A stretch of 64,000 nucleotides of DNA. Origin: Bacteroidales bacterium. Its GTDB lineage: Bacteria; Bacteroidota; Bacteroidia; Bacteroidales; UBA932. The translations under genes and the position numbers were made by a program. Each line of letters begins with the position of its first letter. Position 1 is the stretch's first letter. A model generated the notes under the pieces. That model had not been told where the DNA came from. It saw nothing but the letters and a program-made list of their open reading frames with translations, and did no database searches. The stretch lies in NCBI GenBank assembly GCA_017428725.1, contig JAFRQH010000003.1:124001-188000 (forward strand). The letters are read 5' to 3'. Below, piece by piece: positions 27,331-36,605 of this stretch.

Positions 27331-28422
27331 CTACTTCGCCACGAAGGCGTCCATGATGCCGGTCGGGCGGCCCTCCATGTCGAAGGCGCCGAGCTTGTAG
27401 CCGCGCGGGCGGCAGCAAGGGTTCCAGTAGATCAGGCCGTGGTTGTGGGGCGTGCTGCGGGCCATCTTGACGATCTCCTGCATCTGGCGCACGCTCTCCG
27501 CCATCTTGGCGGGATCCTCCAGGTTGACCTCCGCGCCCGTCTCCACGATCATCGACTCCTTGCCGAAGCGCTCGTAGACGTGCTGGATGTTGGCGGCGCA
27601 GTCCGCGATGACCTTGTCGGCGTCGGTGTGGCCGTTGCCTGCCGCCCAGTAGGGATAGAGCGACATGCCCACCATATCGTAGCGGGTGCCGTACTGCTCC
27701 AGGATGCCGAGGTTCCAGTCATAGAGCGCCTGGTCGTAGCCGTTGTCCAGGTGCACGATGCAGATGGCCTTGGGATACACGCTCTTGACGGCCTCGTAGC
27801 CGGCGTCCAGGAAGCCGGCGTACTGCTCGGGATCCAGGCGGCTGTGGCCCATGTGGTCGGTCACTTCCTTGCCGACGTTGTTCCAGAGCAGGCCGTTGGT
27901 GGTCTCGTTGCCCACCTGCACCCACTTGACCTTGATGCCGTTGTCCTTGAGGAGCTGCAGGGTCTCGACGGTGTGCGCCTTGAGGTCTTCCTTCATCTGC
28001 TCATACGGATGTCCCAGCCACGAGCGCGGGATCGGCTGGTGGCCCGGGTCGGCCCAGGTGTCGCTGTAGTGGAAGTCGATCATAATCTCCATCCCCAGGT
28101 CCTTGGCGAGCTTGGCGTTGTAGAGGACGTCCTCCTTGTTGCAGAGGCCGCGGTTGTCGGTGCTGTCCACCGGCTGGCCGGGGCGGCCCCAGCGGCGGGG
28201 CTCCACCCACACGCGCAGGCGCACGAGGTTCAGGCCCATCTCCTTCATCAGGGCGGTGATCTCCTTCGGGCCGTTGCCGGCGCCGTCATAGTAATACTCC
28301 CCGCGCGCCTCCTGGCCGGCGGAGCCGCTGATGTCGGCGCCCAGCCAGAAAGGTTCTTCACGCGTACACGCGGCCGCCATCAGCACGAGGCAGCCCAACA
28401 GGATCTTGGCAATGGATTTCAT
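27331..28422 (-). CDS. GH53 endo-beta-1,4-galactanase, lipoprotein
   Basis: Cleaves beta-1,4-galactan side chains of pectin. 363 residues from ATG 28422; signal peptide with lipobox MAAAC, so lipid-anchored. GH53 hallmarks: GADISG near the N terminus, LNLVRLRVWVEP, IDFHYSDTWADPGHQ, VQVGNETTNGLLW (acid/base Glu) and IVETGAEV (nucleophile Glu), IYWNPCCRPRG. The promoter TAACTTTG at 28446-28453 belongs to it. No SusC/D pair adjoins; downstream genes are relA-like and an unknown gene, an unusual grouping. Confidence 0.92.
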   Translation of the reverse strand: MKSIAKILLGCLVLMAAACTREEPFWLGADISGSAGQEARGEYYYDGAGNGPKEITALMKEMGLNLVRLRVWVEPRRWGRPGQPVDSTDNRGLCNKEDVLYNAKLAKDLGMEIMIDFHYSDTWADPGHQPIPRSWLGHPYEQMKEDLKAHTVETLQLLKDNGIKVKWVQVGNETTNGLLWNNVGKEVTDHMGHSRLDPEQYAGFLDAGYEAVKSVYPKAICIVHLDNGYDQALYDWNLGILEQYGTRYDMVGMSLYPYWAAGNGHTDADKVIADCAANIQHVYERFGKESMIVETGAEVNLEDPAKMAESVRQMQEIVKMARSTPHNHGLIYWNPCCRPRGYKLGAFDMEGRPTGIMDAFVAK

Positions 28423-28445
28423 CTCTTCGGAAGATTTGGTTCTCC

Positions 28446-28453
28446 CAAAGTTA
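28446..28453 (-). promoter_or_regulatory. Promoter -7 element of the GH53 gene
   Basis: TAACTTTG on the minus strand (CAAAGTTA on plus), matching TAnnTTTG, 23 bases before ATG 28422, in the 56-base gap after the EamA gene. Confidence 0.6.
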
Positions 28454-28478
28454 AGAAAAATTCCGGAATTCTCCGCGC

Positions 28479-29381
28479 CTAATTCGAAGCGGCACGCGAC
28501 CGGCTCACGAGCACCAGACCGCTGAAGACCAGCACGGCGGCGAGCGCCTTCTGCCAGGTCATCACGTCCATCCCGATCACGATGCTGATCAGCGTGGCGA
28601 TCATCGGCTGCAGGTAGGACCACATGCTCACCAGCGTGGGACGGAGCCGCTGCTGCCCGACCGGGATCAGGAAATAAGCCACGAAGGTGGCGAAGAACAC
28701 CACGTAGGCGATCTCCCAAAGCACCTTCGAAGGCAGGGCGGCATAGTCCAGCTGCACCAGCCCGGACGCCGAGAAAGGCAGGGCCAGGAGCAGGGAGAAG
28801 AGGAACATCCACTTCATCAGCGTGACCACGTTGTAGCGGGAGATCAGCGGCCGGAAGGCACCCAGATAGCCTGCGAAAGCCAGGCCGTTGACCAACAGCA
28901 GCAGCACCCCGAGGGGCTGCGTGCGGTCCACCGCCCCGGGCGCGTGGGTGGAATTGTAGATCAGCAGCAGCACGCCGGCAAGGCTCATCGCCACGCCGCC
29001 GGCCTTCTTGAGCGTGATCGGCTCTCCCAGGAAGGCGAAGGCGAAGAGCATCGTGTAGATCGGGGTCAGCGATCCCAGCACCGCCGTGTCGATCGAGGTC
29101 GCCATCCCGATGGCGAACAGGAAGCTCGCCTGCGGGACGAAGAGGCCCAGGAACGAGGCCAGCGCCATCCGCAGGATATCCCGCCCGGGCACCTTCTCGC
29201 GCGGCAGGAAGAGCGACAGCAGCCAGAACAGCGCCGTGGCGCCCAGGGCCCGGAGCGTGAAGAAGACCATCGGCGGGACAGCGCCGGAATTGGCGATGTC
29301 CTTGCAGAACACGATGTTGAATCCGAAGATCGCATAGGCCCCGGCGGCAGCCAGGTGGCCGATGAGCTTAGTCTTTTGCAT
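28479..29381 (-). CDS. EamA-family (DMT) transporter
   Basis: 300 residues from ATG 29381 with ten hydrophobic segments and the internal duplication of the drug/metabolite transporter family. First EamA repeat starts AAGAYAIFGFNIVFCKD and ends FAFLGEPITLKKAGGVAMS, second ends TWQKALAAVLVFSGLVLV. Inner-membrane exporter or importer of an unknown small metabolite. Overlaps the end of the CBS-domain gene by 14 bases, so it is probably co-translated. Confidence 0.9.
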   Translation of the reverse strand: MQKTKLIGHLAAAGAYAIFGFNIVFCKDIANSGAVPPMVFFTLRALGATALFWLLSLFLPREKVPGRDILRMALASFLGLFVPQASFLFAIGMATSIDTAVLGSLTPIYTMLFAFAFLGEPITLKKAGGVAMSLAGVLLLIYNSTHAPGAVDRTQPLGVLLLLVNGLAFAGYLGAFRPLISRYNVVTLMKWMFLFSLLLALPFSASGLVQLDYAALPSKVLWEIAYVVFFATFVAYFLIPVGQQRLRPTLVSMWSYLQPMIATLISIVIGMDVMTWQKALAAVLVFSGLVLVSRSRAASN

Positions 29382-30414
29382 GCTCTTCGCGGGCGCGCTT
29401 CTTCCAGCGGTCGCGGGCGAGCTGCTGCATGTCGCGGACCGTGTCGTTCTCGTCCACGATCTCGCTGCCCAGCAGGGTCTCGATGACGTCCTCGAGCGTG
29501 AGGATCCCCTGGAAGCTGCCGTATTCGTTGATGATGATGGCGATCTGCTCATCCTTGCTGAGCATCTCGTCCCAGATCTTGTCCAGCGGCGTGTCCTCGT
29601 CGAAGGTGGCCACGTCGCGGCGGATCTCGCCGAGGGTGGTGTCGAACTTGTCCTCCGCCATCAGCTGCAGGGCCTCCATCCGCAGGATGTAACCGGTGAT
29701 GTACTCGTCGTCGTTGGCGTAGACCGGGATGCGGCTGTGGTGGCGGAAGCGCTTGTTCTTGTAGAAGGACTTGAGGGTCATCGACTCCGGGGCGATCTCG
29801 CAGACCACGCGCGGGGTCATCACCTCGTAGGCCGGCACCTCGTCCATCGAGATGAGGTTCTGGATGATCGTGTTCTCATCCTCCTCGAGGTCGCCCTCCT
29901 CCTCGGCCACGTTGGCCATCGCACTCACCTCGTCGCGGGACACCACGGCCTCCGGCGCATCCTCGGGCGTAATCCAGTTGGAGATCAGCTCGATGAGCAG
30001 CACCAGCGGATACATAATGAAGATGAGGGTGCGGATCGCGCCCGTGGTGAAACCCATCAGCGAGCGCCAGCGCGTCGTGCCGATGGTCTTGGGGATGATC
30101 TCGGCGAAGATCAGGATGAGGATGGTCGTGACCGCGCTCACCACGCCGAACCAGGCCGAGCCGAAAAGCAGCGTGGCCTGGCGCCCCACCCCGGCCGCGC
30201 CGATGGTGTTGGCGATCGTGTTGAGCGAGAGGATCGCGGCGATCGGCCGCGAGGGATCCTGCTTGTATTCCTTGAACCGGACGGCGGGTTTGTAGCCCTC
30301 CTCCTCCCGCATCGTGATGTAGGAGATCGGGGTGGACATCAGCGTGGACTCCAGGATGGAGCACAGGAACGAGATGCCCAGCGCGCCCAGCAGGAAAAAG
30401 AGCAGGAGGGCCAT
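29368..30414 (-). CDS. CNNM/DUF21 and CBS-domain membrane protein (CorC/hemolysin-like)
   Basis: 348 residues. N-terminal DUF21 membrane domain with four hydrophobic segments (SILESTLMSTP, LNTIANTIGAAG and FAEIIPKTIG are typical), followed by a pair of CBS domains (DEVPAYEVMTPR; EYGSFQGILTLEDVIETLLG). The C-terminal CorC/HlyC transporter-associated domain seems missing: the chain ends shortly after the second CBS. Family members take part in Mg2+ or other cation export; substrate here unknown. Twelve bases after the barrel gene. Confidence 0.9.
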   Translation of the reverse strand: MALLLFFLLGALGISFLCSILESTLMSTPISYITMREEEGYKPAVRFKEYKQDPSRPIAAILSLNTIANTIGAAGVGRQATLLFGSAWFGVVSAVTTILILIFAEIIPKTIGTTRWRSLMGFTTGAIRTLIFIMYPLVLLIELISNWITPEDAPEAVVSRDEVSAMANVAEEEGDLEEDENTIIQNLISMDEVPAYEVMTPRVVCEIAPESMTLKSFYKNKRFRHHSRIPVYANDDEYITGYILRMEALQLMAEDKFDTTLGEIRRDVATFDEDTPLDKIWDEMLSKDEQIAIIINEYGSFQGILTLEDVIETLLGSEIVDENDTVRDMQQLARDRWKKRAREEHAKD

Positions 30415-30426
30415 GCCGTCAGCGGA

Positions 30427-31668
30427 TCAGAAACTGTAGCGGAGCATCGCCAGGATACGGTTGTTGCAGACCCAGCGGAGGTCGTGGGTGGCAAGGCCGT
30501 AACGGTCGTTGGAGCTGAAGGTACCGTACTGGACACCGGTGAGCTCATACTCGAGGCCGAGCGTGACCTTGCCCCAGTTAAACATCAGCTCCGGGGTGAC
30601 GCGGAACATCCGGGTCATGTTGGAGAAGCTGTTCTTGCTGAAGTACAGCGGACCCACCAGTTCCCTGGCCGTACCGAAGTTTTGTACGTAGCCGCCGAAG
30701 AGCACAGCCTGGACCTTCTTTCCGTAGGTGAAGCTGATCCAGCTGGAGGAGTTGCGGGTCGGAGCATAGTGCCAGGTCCCGTCGCTGTCGACGGAGCTGA
30801 CGCCGTAACCGCCGTTGAGATTCACGTGCTCACCGGCCTGGGCGAAGATGGTCTTGGCCTTAATGGCGAACATACCATTCACGTACTCGGCATAGAAGAA
30901 CGGGCTCACGGTGGTGATGCGGTCCTTGACCTTATGGTTGCCGGCGGCGTTCAGGTGGCGCGGCTTGATGGAGAGCATGTCCAGACCGGCGCGGAGGGTG
31001 AAGCCGCCCTGCTTGTAGTTCAGGCCGGCATAGAGCTCCGGAATGCCGCCGTACTTGATGTACTCGGCGGAGGCGCCGGAAGGACCGGCGGAAGTGTACT
31101 GCATCTGCCAGAGGGCCGCCGTGGTCAGGCTGAAGCCCTCGCCGAGCGTCCAGTCCGCCACGATCTCCGGGGTGCGGCTGAAGGGGCCGAACGGAGCGCC
31201 GGTGTTGAGCGAGAAGATGTGCGGCATGTCGGCCGCCATCGGATGCCAGGACTGGCCGGCCTTGATGCTGACGCCGTCCTTGGCCAGGGTCACGAAAGCC
31301 TGGCGCAGACGGAGGGTGGCCGTACCGGTCACGCCGCTCAGTCCGGCGGCGAAGTCAGCCTCGAAACGGGCACTGACGTTCCAGCCGTTCACCTGGTAAC
31401 CGACGATGTCCAGGCCCAGGCGGGAGGTAAGGTTGCCATACACGTAGGTGGACTGGGCGTTGAGGTCCTCGCCGTCCACGATGTTGCGGTCCTTGGGGAG
31501 ATAGTAGAAGAGGTCGTCGACCCCGTAGACGCTCTCGCGGCTGTCTGCGGCGAAGTAGTTGCGGATGAAGCCGTAGGGCTTGAACTGGACGGTGGCATTG
31601 TCCTGGGCGGCAGCGCTGAAGGAGAGGGCCAGCACGGCGACCGCGGTTGCGAGGATGCTCTTATTCAT
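30427..31668 (-). CDS. Outer-membrane beta-barrel protein (porin-like)
   Basis: 413 residues. Signal peptide MNKSILATAVAVLALSFSAAAQ, then alternating amphipathic strands with many aromatic residues and a C-terminal Tyr-Ser-Phe typical of proteins folded by BamA. Contains TLRLRQAFVTL and KAGQSWHPMA, reminiscent of DcaP/porin-like trimers in Bacteroidales, but the exact family is not certain. Nineteen bases after the anion transporter gene, suggesting it may let the same substrate cross the outer membrane. Confidence 0.78.
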   Translation of the reverse strand: MNKSILATAVAVLALSFSAAAQDNATVQFKPYGFIRNYFAADSRESVYGVDDLFYYLPKDRNIVDGEDLNAQSTYVYGNLTSRLGLDIVGYQVNGWNVSARFEADFAAGLSGVTGTATLRLRQAFVTLAKDGVSIKAGQSWHPMAADMPHIFSLNTGAPFGPFSRTPEIVADWTLGEGFSLTTAALWQMQYTSAGPSGASAEYIKYGGIPELYAGLNYKQGGFTLRAGLDMLSIKPRHLNAAGNHKVKDRITTVSPFFYAEYVNGMFAIKAKTIFAQAGEHVNLNGGYGVSSVDSDGTWHYAPTRNSSSWISFTYGKKVQAVLFGGYVQNFGTARELVGPLYFSKNSFSNMTRMFRVTPELMFNWGKVTLGLEYELTGVQYGTFSSNDRYGLATHDLRWVCNNRILAMLRYSF

Positions 31669-31687
31669 TCTATTCGGAGGATTTAGG

Positions 31688-33142
31688 TTATACGGTAGGG
31701 AACGGGAAAAGCTTGGTCAGCAGGAAGAAACCGAGCACGAAGCCAAGCACGCCGAGGATGATGCCGACCTTGGCCATGTCCTTGGTCTGCACGAGACCCG
31801 TGGAGGCGGCGATGGCGTTCGGCGGCGTGGAGATCGGCAGCAGCATCGCGATGGAGGCGCACACGGCGATGAACGGGATCATCGCGTTCATCCCGCCGAG
31901 CGAGACGAACTGAGCATTGTTGGCCGCGGCCGGGTCGGACATCGCCGTGCCCACGACCACGAGGATCGGGACCAGCAGGGCGGCCGTCGCGGAGTTGCTG
32001 ATGAAGTTGGAGAGCAGGTAGCAGATCAGGCCGGCGATGACCAGCACGACCACCACGTTCATCGCACTGAACGGGATCGCATTGATCAGCGTGGCGGCCA
32101 GGCCCGTACTGTTGAGGCCCGTACCCAGGGCGAAGCCGCCCGCCACGAGCCAGAGCACGCTCCAGTTGATCTCGCTGATGTCGCGCTTCTCGAAGACGCC
32201 CGTGGCCGTGTAGACGGCCAGCGGGATGAGGGCCACGACGTTGGAGTTGATCCCGGTCAGGGACTCCGTGACCCACAGGAGGATGGTCAGGAAGAAGGTA
32301 CCCCAGGCCACGTAGTCGCGCCAGGTCTTCTTGCGCTCCTTGACCTCGATCTTGAGCTCGATCTTCTCGCTCTTGAAGGGGAAGAAGAACTGCAGCAGGA
32401 ACCAGGCGATGGCGATCATGATGATCACGAACGGGACCATCCGGGTCATCCAGGTCACGAAGCTGATCTGGTATCCGGCATTCTCCAGGGCGCCCAGGGC
32501 GATGGCGTTCGGGGGCGTGCCGATGGGCGTGCCGATGCCGCCGAGGTTGGCGGACACGGGGATGGCGAGCGCCAGGCCCACCTTGCCGGTCTCGTTCTCA
32601 GGCAGGGACTTGAGCACGGGAGCCAGGAAGGCCAGCATCATCGCGGCCGTGGCCGTGTTGCTCATGAACATCGAGAAAATGGCAATCACGATGAGGAAAC
32701 CCAGCAGGACCATCTTCGGCTTCTTGCCGAACAGGCCCAGCAGGACCTTGGCGATCGCGGCGTCCATACCGTATTTGGAGGCGATGATGGCGAGCACGAA
32801 ACCGCCCAGGAAGAGCATCACCACGGGATCCGCGAAGGAGGCCATGATGCTCTTGTAGTCCACGAGAGTGCCGAACTCGGGCTTGCACATGAAGCCCAGT
32901 CCCTTGTTGGACACCGTCAGGAGCATCACCACGATCACCACCAGGGAGGTGGTCCAGTTGGGGATGATCTCGAACATCCACATCAGGGCGGCGAACACGA
33001 AGATCGCGATCATCCGCTGCTGGATGACGGTCAGGCCGGCGATGCCGAAGGCGCTGACCGGAAGGGCCCACAGCAGGATCGTGACGATCAGCACGATGGG
33101 CAGAAGCACACAATACTTGACAGAAAAAGTGCTATTGGACAT
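31688..33142 (-). CDS. DASS-family sodium-coupled anion/dicarboxylate transporter
   Basis: 484 residues, about twelve membrane segments. The two inverted halves each carry the family's Ser-Asn-Thr/Ser motif (MSNTATAAMM and SNSATAALL) followed by a T-P-P-N loop (IGTPPNAIALG, ISTPPNAIAAS); these bind Na+ and the carboxylate. Probably moves succinate or related dicarboxylates, a main fermentation product in this group. First gene of the unit with the barrel, CBS and EamA genes. TAAATTTG promoter at 33184-33191. Confidence 0.92.
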   Translation of the reverse strand: MSNSTFSVKYCVLLPIVLIVTILLWALPVSAFGIAGLTVIQQRMIAIFVFAALMWMFEIIPNWTTSLVVIVVMLLTVSNKGLGFMCKPEFGTLVDYKSIMASFADPVVMLFLGGFVLAIIASKYGMDAAIAKVLLGLFGKKPKMVLLGFLIVIAIFSMFMSNTATAAMMLAFLAPVLKSLPENETGKVGLALAIPVSANLGGIGTPIGTPPNAIALGALENAGYQISFVTWMTRMVPFVIIMIAIAWFLLQFFFPFKSEKIELKIEVKERKKTWRDYVAWGTFFLTILLWVTESLTGINSNVVALIPLAVYTATGVFEKRDISEINWSVLWLVAGGFALGTGLNSTGLAATLINAIPFSAMNVVVVLVIAGLICYLLSNFISNSATAALLVPILVVVGTAMSDPAAANNAQFVSLGGMNAMIPFIAVCASIAMLLPISTPPNAIAASTGLVQTKDMAKVGIILGVLGFVLGFFLLTKLFPFPTV

Positions 33143-33183
33143 AATACCTAATTATTCTTCTCAGTTGCTCTTGAAAAGCGGCG

Positions 33184-33191
33184 CAAATTTA
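33184..33191 (-). promoter_or_regulatory. Promoter -7 element of the anion transporter operon
   Basis: TAAATTTG on the minus strand (CAAATTTA on plus), 41 bases before ATG 33142. Confidence 0.6.
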
Positions 33192-33238
33192 GGCATTATT
33201 CAAGATAAAAGCAAAGGAAAGAGGGCGATAAAGAAGCG

Positions 33239-33305
33239 GCGGCAACGGGCCTGGACCCGCTGCCGCGCTCAAAAACACACTAACTTTTATCCGAATGCAA
33301 AATTA
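33239..33305 (-). ncRNA. Candidate short minus-strand RNA or alternative leader
   Basis: TAATTTTG at 33298-33305 (minus) is a second promoter-like box. About 25 bases after its expected start is a hairpin: 33239-33249 pairs with 33256-33266 with one mismatch (loop 33250-33255), followed on the minus strand by CGCTTCTTTATCG, a weak T-rich tail. It could make a 60-70-base RNA, or be an upstream promoter plus attenuator for the anion transporter gene. No ORF fits. Confidence 0.3.
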
Positions 33306-33342
33306 GGTCTTCCCAACGGGAATAAAAATCCCCATTTATGGT

Positions 33343-33350
33343 TATTTTTG
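33343..33350 (+). promoter_or_regulatory. Promoter -7 element of the M3 peptidase gene
   Basis: TATTTTTG, with only CAAT between it and ATG 33355. Predicted transcription start at or next to the A of ATG. Confidence 0.6.
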
Positions 33351-33354
33351 CAAT

Positions 33355-35385
33355 ATGGACAATCCCCTGCTGGCCCCCTCCACCCTCCCCTTCGGGGCTC
33401 CGCGCTTCGACGCGATCCGCCTGGAGCACTATCTGCCGGCCTTCCGCGCGGCCATCGCCGCCGGCAAGGCCGAGGTGGACGCCATCGCGGCGGACCCTGC
33501 GCAGCCGGACTTCGCCAACACCGTCGAGGCCCTCGAATTCGCCGGGGCGGACCTGGAGCGCGTCAGCGGAATCTTCTTCAACCTGCTGGAGGCCGAGAGC
33601 GACGATGCGATGCAGCAGGTCGCGGAGGAGGTCTCTCCCCTGCTGACCGAATACGAGATGTACGTCTCCCTCAACGAGCGGCTGTTCGCCCGCGTCAAGG
33701 CCGTCTATGACCGCCGGGACGCCCTGGAGCTCGCTCCCGACCAGCGCAAGCTGCTGGAGGAGAGCTACAAGGACTTCGTGCGCAGCGGCGCGCTGCTCTC
33801 CCCGGAGGACAAGAAGACCTATGCCGCCCTCGAGGAGGAGCTCTCGCTGCTGGAGCTGCGCTACGGCAAGAACGTGCTGGACGCCACTAACGCATTCACC
33901 CTCCACCTCACGGACGAGGCGGAGCTCGAAGGGCTCCCGCAGTACGTCCGGGACCTCGGTGCGCAGGCAGCGCGCGAGAAGGGCCTGGAGGGCTGGCTCT
34001 ACGACCTCACGCACCCCAGCTACGTCCCCTTCCTGCAGTACAGCGCCCGCGCCGACCTGCGGGAGCGCCTGTGGCGCGCCTACAATTCCCGCGCACTGGG
34101 CGGGCCGTCCGACAACCGCGCCGTCTGCGTGCGGATCGCCGGCCTGCGGCGCCGCATCGCGCAGCTGCTCGGCTACGCGACCTGGGCGGACTACGTGCTC
34201 GAGGAGCGGATGGCGAAGGACATCCCCACCGTGCGGGCCCTGCTGGACCACCTGATGGAGCCCTCGCTGCCCGCCGCCCGGCGGGAGGTGGCGGAGCTGC
34301 TCGCCTATGCCCGTGAGCGCGGGTATGCGCAGGGACAGATGCAGCCCTGGGATTTCGCCTACTGGTCCGAGCGCTACCGCGCGGAGCACTTCGCGCTGAG
34401 CGAGGAGCAGCTCAAGCCCTACTTCCGGCTGGAGTGCTGCATCGACGCCGTGTTCGGGCTCGCGACGCGCCTGTACGGCATCCGTTTCGTCCCGCGGGAG
34501 GACCTGCCGGTCTACCACCCCGACGTGCGCGTCTACGACGTGCAGGACGCCGACGGGCGGCACCTGGCGCTCTTCTACGCCGACTTCTTCCCCCGCCCCG
34601 GCAAGCGCGGCGGGGCCTGGATGACCAACTTCCGGGAGCTGTCCGCGCCCGGCGGCGTGGAGCAGCGGCCCTTTGTCAGCATCGTGACCAATTTCAGCAA
34701 GCCCGGCCCCGACGCGCCCTCGCTGCTCACCCACGACGAGCTGACTACCTTCCTGCACGAGTTCGGCCACGCCCTGCACGGGATGCTCGCCGAGGGGCGC
34801 TACCCCTCGCTGACCGGCACCAACGTCGCGCGCGACTTCGTGGAGCTCCCCTCCCAGCTGATGGAGAACTGGGGCTTCGAACCGGAGTACCTGCGCCCCT
34901 TCGCGCGGCACTGGCAGAGCGGCGAGCCCATCCCGGTGGAACTCGTGGAGCGGCTCGTCGCCGCGCGCAACTACCACGCCGCCTACTTCCAGGTGCGCCA
35001 GCTGCGCTTCGGACTGCTGGACCTGGCCTGGCACACCCTGCGGGAGGATGACGGCCGGCCCGCGGAGGCGCTGGAGGCGGCGGCCCTGCAGGACTGCGCC
35101 GTCCTGCCCGACATCCCCGGCACCTGCATCTCCACCGCCTTCGGCCACATCTTCTCCGGCGGCTACAGCGCCGGATACTACTCCTACAAATGGGCCGAGG
35201 TGCTCGAGGCGGACGCCTTCGCCCGCTTCCGGGAGGAGGGCATCTTCAACCCCGCGACGGCCGCCTCCTTCCGGGAGGCCATCCTCTCGAAGGGCGGCAG
35301 CGAGGACGAAGCCGTCCTGTACCGCCGCTTCCGGGGGCGTGACCCCGAGCCGGACGCACTACTCAAGAAATTGGAAATCAAATAG
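33355..35385 (+). CDS. dcp: M3-family metallopeptidase (peptidyl-dipeptidase Dcp-like)
   Basis: Zinc oligopeptidase that trims short peptides. 676 residues, no signal peptide (starts MDNPLLAPSTLPFGAP), so cytosolic. The zinc site is TTFLHEFGHALHGM (HExxH), with the third ligand Glu in FVELPSQLMENWG downstream. HIFSGGYSAGYYSYKWAEVL near the C terminus is another family hallmark. Promoter placed four bases before the ATG. Two bases before pncB, so the two are one transcript. Confidence 0.93.
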   Translation: MDNPLLAPSTLPFGAPRFDAIRLEHYLPAFRAAIAAGKAEVDAIAADPAQPDFANTVEALEFAGADLERVSGIFFNLLEAESDDAMQQVAEEVSPLLTEYEMYVSLNERLFARVKAVYDRRDALELAPDQRKLLEESYKDFVRSGALLSPEDKKTYAALEEELSLLELRYGKNVLDATNAFTLHLTDEAELEGLPQYVRDLGAQAAREKGLEGWLYDLTHPSYVPFLQYSARADLRERLWRAYNSRALGGPSDNRAVCVRIAGLRRRIAQLLGYATWADYVLEERMAKDIPTVRALLDHLMEPSLPAARREVAELLAYARERGYAQGQMQPWDFAYWSERYRAEHFALSEEQLKPYFRLECCIDAVFGLATRLYGIRFVPREDLPVYHPDVRVYDVQDADGRHLALFYADFFPRPGKRGGAWMTNFRELSAPGGVEQRPFVSIVTNFSKPGPDAPSLLTHDELTTFLHEFGHALHGMLAEGRYPSLTGTNVARDFVELPSQLMENWGFEPEYLRPFARHWQSGEPIPVELVERLVAARNYHAAYFQVRQLRFGLLDLAWHTLREDDGRPAEALEAAALQDCAVLPDIPGTCISTAFGHIFSGGYSAGYYSYKWAEVLEADAFARFREEGIFNPATAASFREAILSKGGSEDEAVLYRRFRGRDPEPDALLKKLEIK

Positions 35386-35387
35386 AT

Positions 35388-36593
35388 ATGAAACCCATTA
35401 TCAACCACTTCACCGACAACGACCTCTACACCTTCACCTGCCAGTACTACATCCTGAAGACCTACCCGCGCGCCGAAGTCGAGTATACCTTCTTCGACCG
35501 CAACCACCAGAAGTACCCCCAGGGTTTCGACAAACTGCTGCGCGAGCAGCTCGACCATATGGCCGAGGTGCGGATCACCGACGAGGAGATCGAGTTCATG
35601 AAGACCCGCTGCGTCTTCCTCCCCCTGTGGTATTTCACCTACCTGCGCGGCTACCGCTTCCGCCCGGGCGAGGTCACCATCCACCAGGACGAGGAGGGGC
35701 ACCTCGACATCAAGGTCCGCGGCAAGTGGTTCTCCACCATCATGTGGGAAATGCCCATCCTGTCGTGCATCTCGGAGCTGATGCACGGCCTGCGCGGCGA
35801 CTTCGAACGCTATGACGCCGCGCGCGAGGAGGCCAAGGCGCGCGCTAAGACCGAGCGCATTTTCGGCTCGGGGCTCGTGCTCGGCGACATGGGCACGCGC
35901 CGCCGCTTCAGCTTCGACCACCACGACATGGTGGTGCGCGTGATGAAGGAGGTGGCCGATTCGCGCAGCGACTGGCCCGGCAGGTTCACCGGCACCTCCA
36001 ACGTCTGGCTGGCGATGAAGTACGACTGCGTGCCGCTCGGGACGATGTCCCACCAGCTGATCAGCTTCGAGGAGAACGTCAGCGGCGTGTTTGAGTGCAA
36101 CTTCAACGTAATGAAGAAGTTCAGCGACGTCTACGACGGCGACAACGGCATCTATCTCTACGACTGCTTCGGCGACGAGGTCTTCTTCTCCAACCTCTCC
36201 AAGCGGATGGCGATGATGTACAAGGGCCTGCGCGTGGACAGCGGCGACGAGTTCGAGCAGACCGAGAAGATCATCGCCAAATACAAGTCCCTGGGAATCG
36301 ACCCTGCCACCAAACAGGTCTGTTACTCCAACGGGCTCGACGTCGACAAGGCCATCGAGATCCACAAATACGTGGACGGCCGCGTGCAGGACTCCTACGG
36401 CGTGGGCACGCACCTGACCTGCGACGTGGACGGCGCCGACCCGATGAACATCGTGGTGAAGCTCACCCGCGGGCGCATTACCGAACTGCGTGAGTGGCAC
36501 GACTGCGTCAAGCTTTCCTGCAACCTGTCCAAGACCCTGGGCAATCCGGAGAAATGCGCCTACCTCACCTCCCTGCTGGCCAAATCCAACTAA
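35388..36593 (+). CDS. pncB: Nicotinate phosphoribosyltransferase PncB
   Basis: NAD salvage: nicotinate + PRPP (+ATP) to nicotinate mononucleotide. 401 residues, the length of the E. coli-type enzyme. Begins KPIINHFTDNDLYTFTCQYY; DMGTRRRFSFDHHD (substrate-binding Arg and the phosphorylated His region), TGTSNVWLAMKY, and GLRVDSGD are typical. Two bases after the peptidase stop. Confidence 0.93.
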   Translation: MKPIINHFTDNDLYTFTCQYYILKTYPRAEVEYTFFDRNHQKYPQGFDKLLREQLDHMAEVRITDEEIEFMKTRCVFLPLWYFTYLRGYRFRPGEVTIHQDEEGHLDIKVRGKWFSTIMWEMPILSCISELMHGLRGDFERYDAAREEAKARAKTERIFGSGLVLGDMGTRRRFSFDHHDMVVRVMKEVADSRSDWPGRFTGTSNVWLAMKYDCVPLGTMSHQLISFEENVSGVFECNFNVMKKFSDVYDGDNGIYLYDCFGDEVFFSNLSKRMAMMYKGLRVDSGDEFEQTEKIIAKYKSLGIDPATKQVCYSNGLDVDKAIEIHKYVDGRVQDSYGVGTHLTCDVDGADPMNIVVKLTRGRITELREWHDCVKLSCNLSKTLGNPEKCAYLTSLLAKSN

Positions 36594-36605
36594 CCCATAT
36601 TCCTT

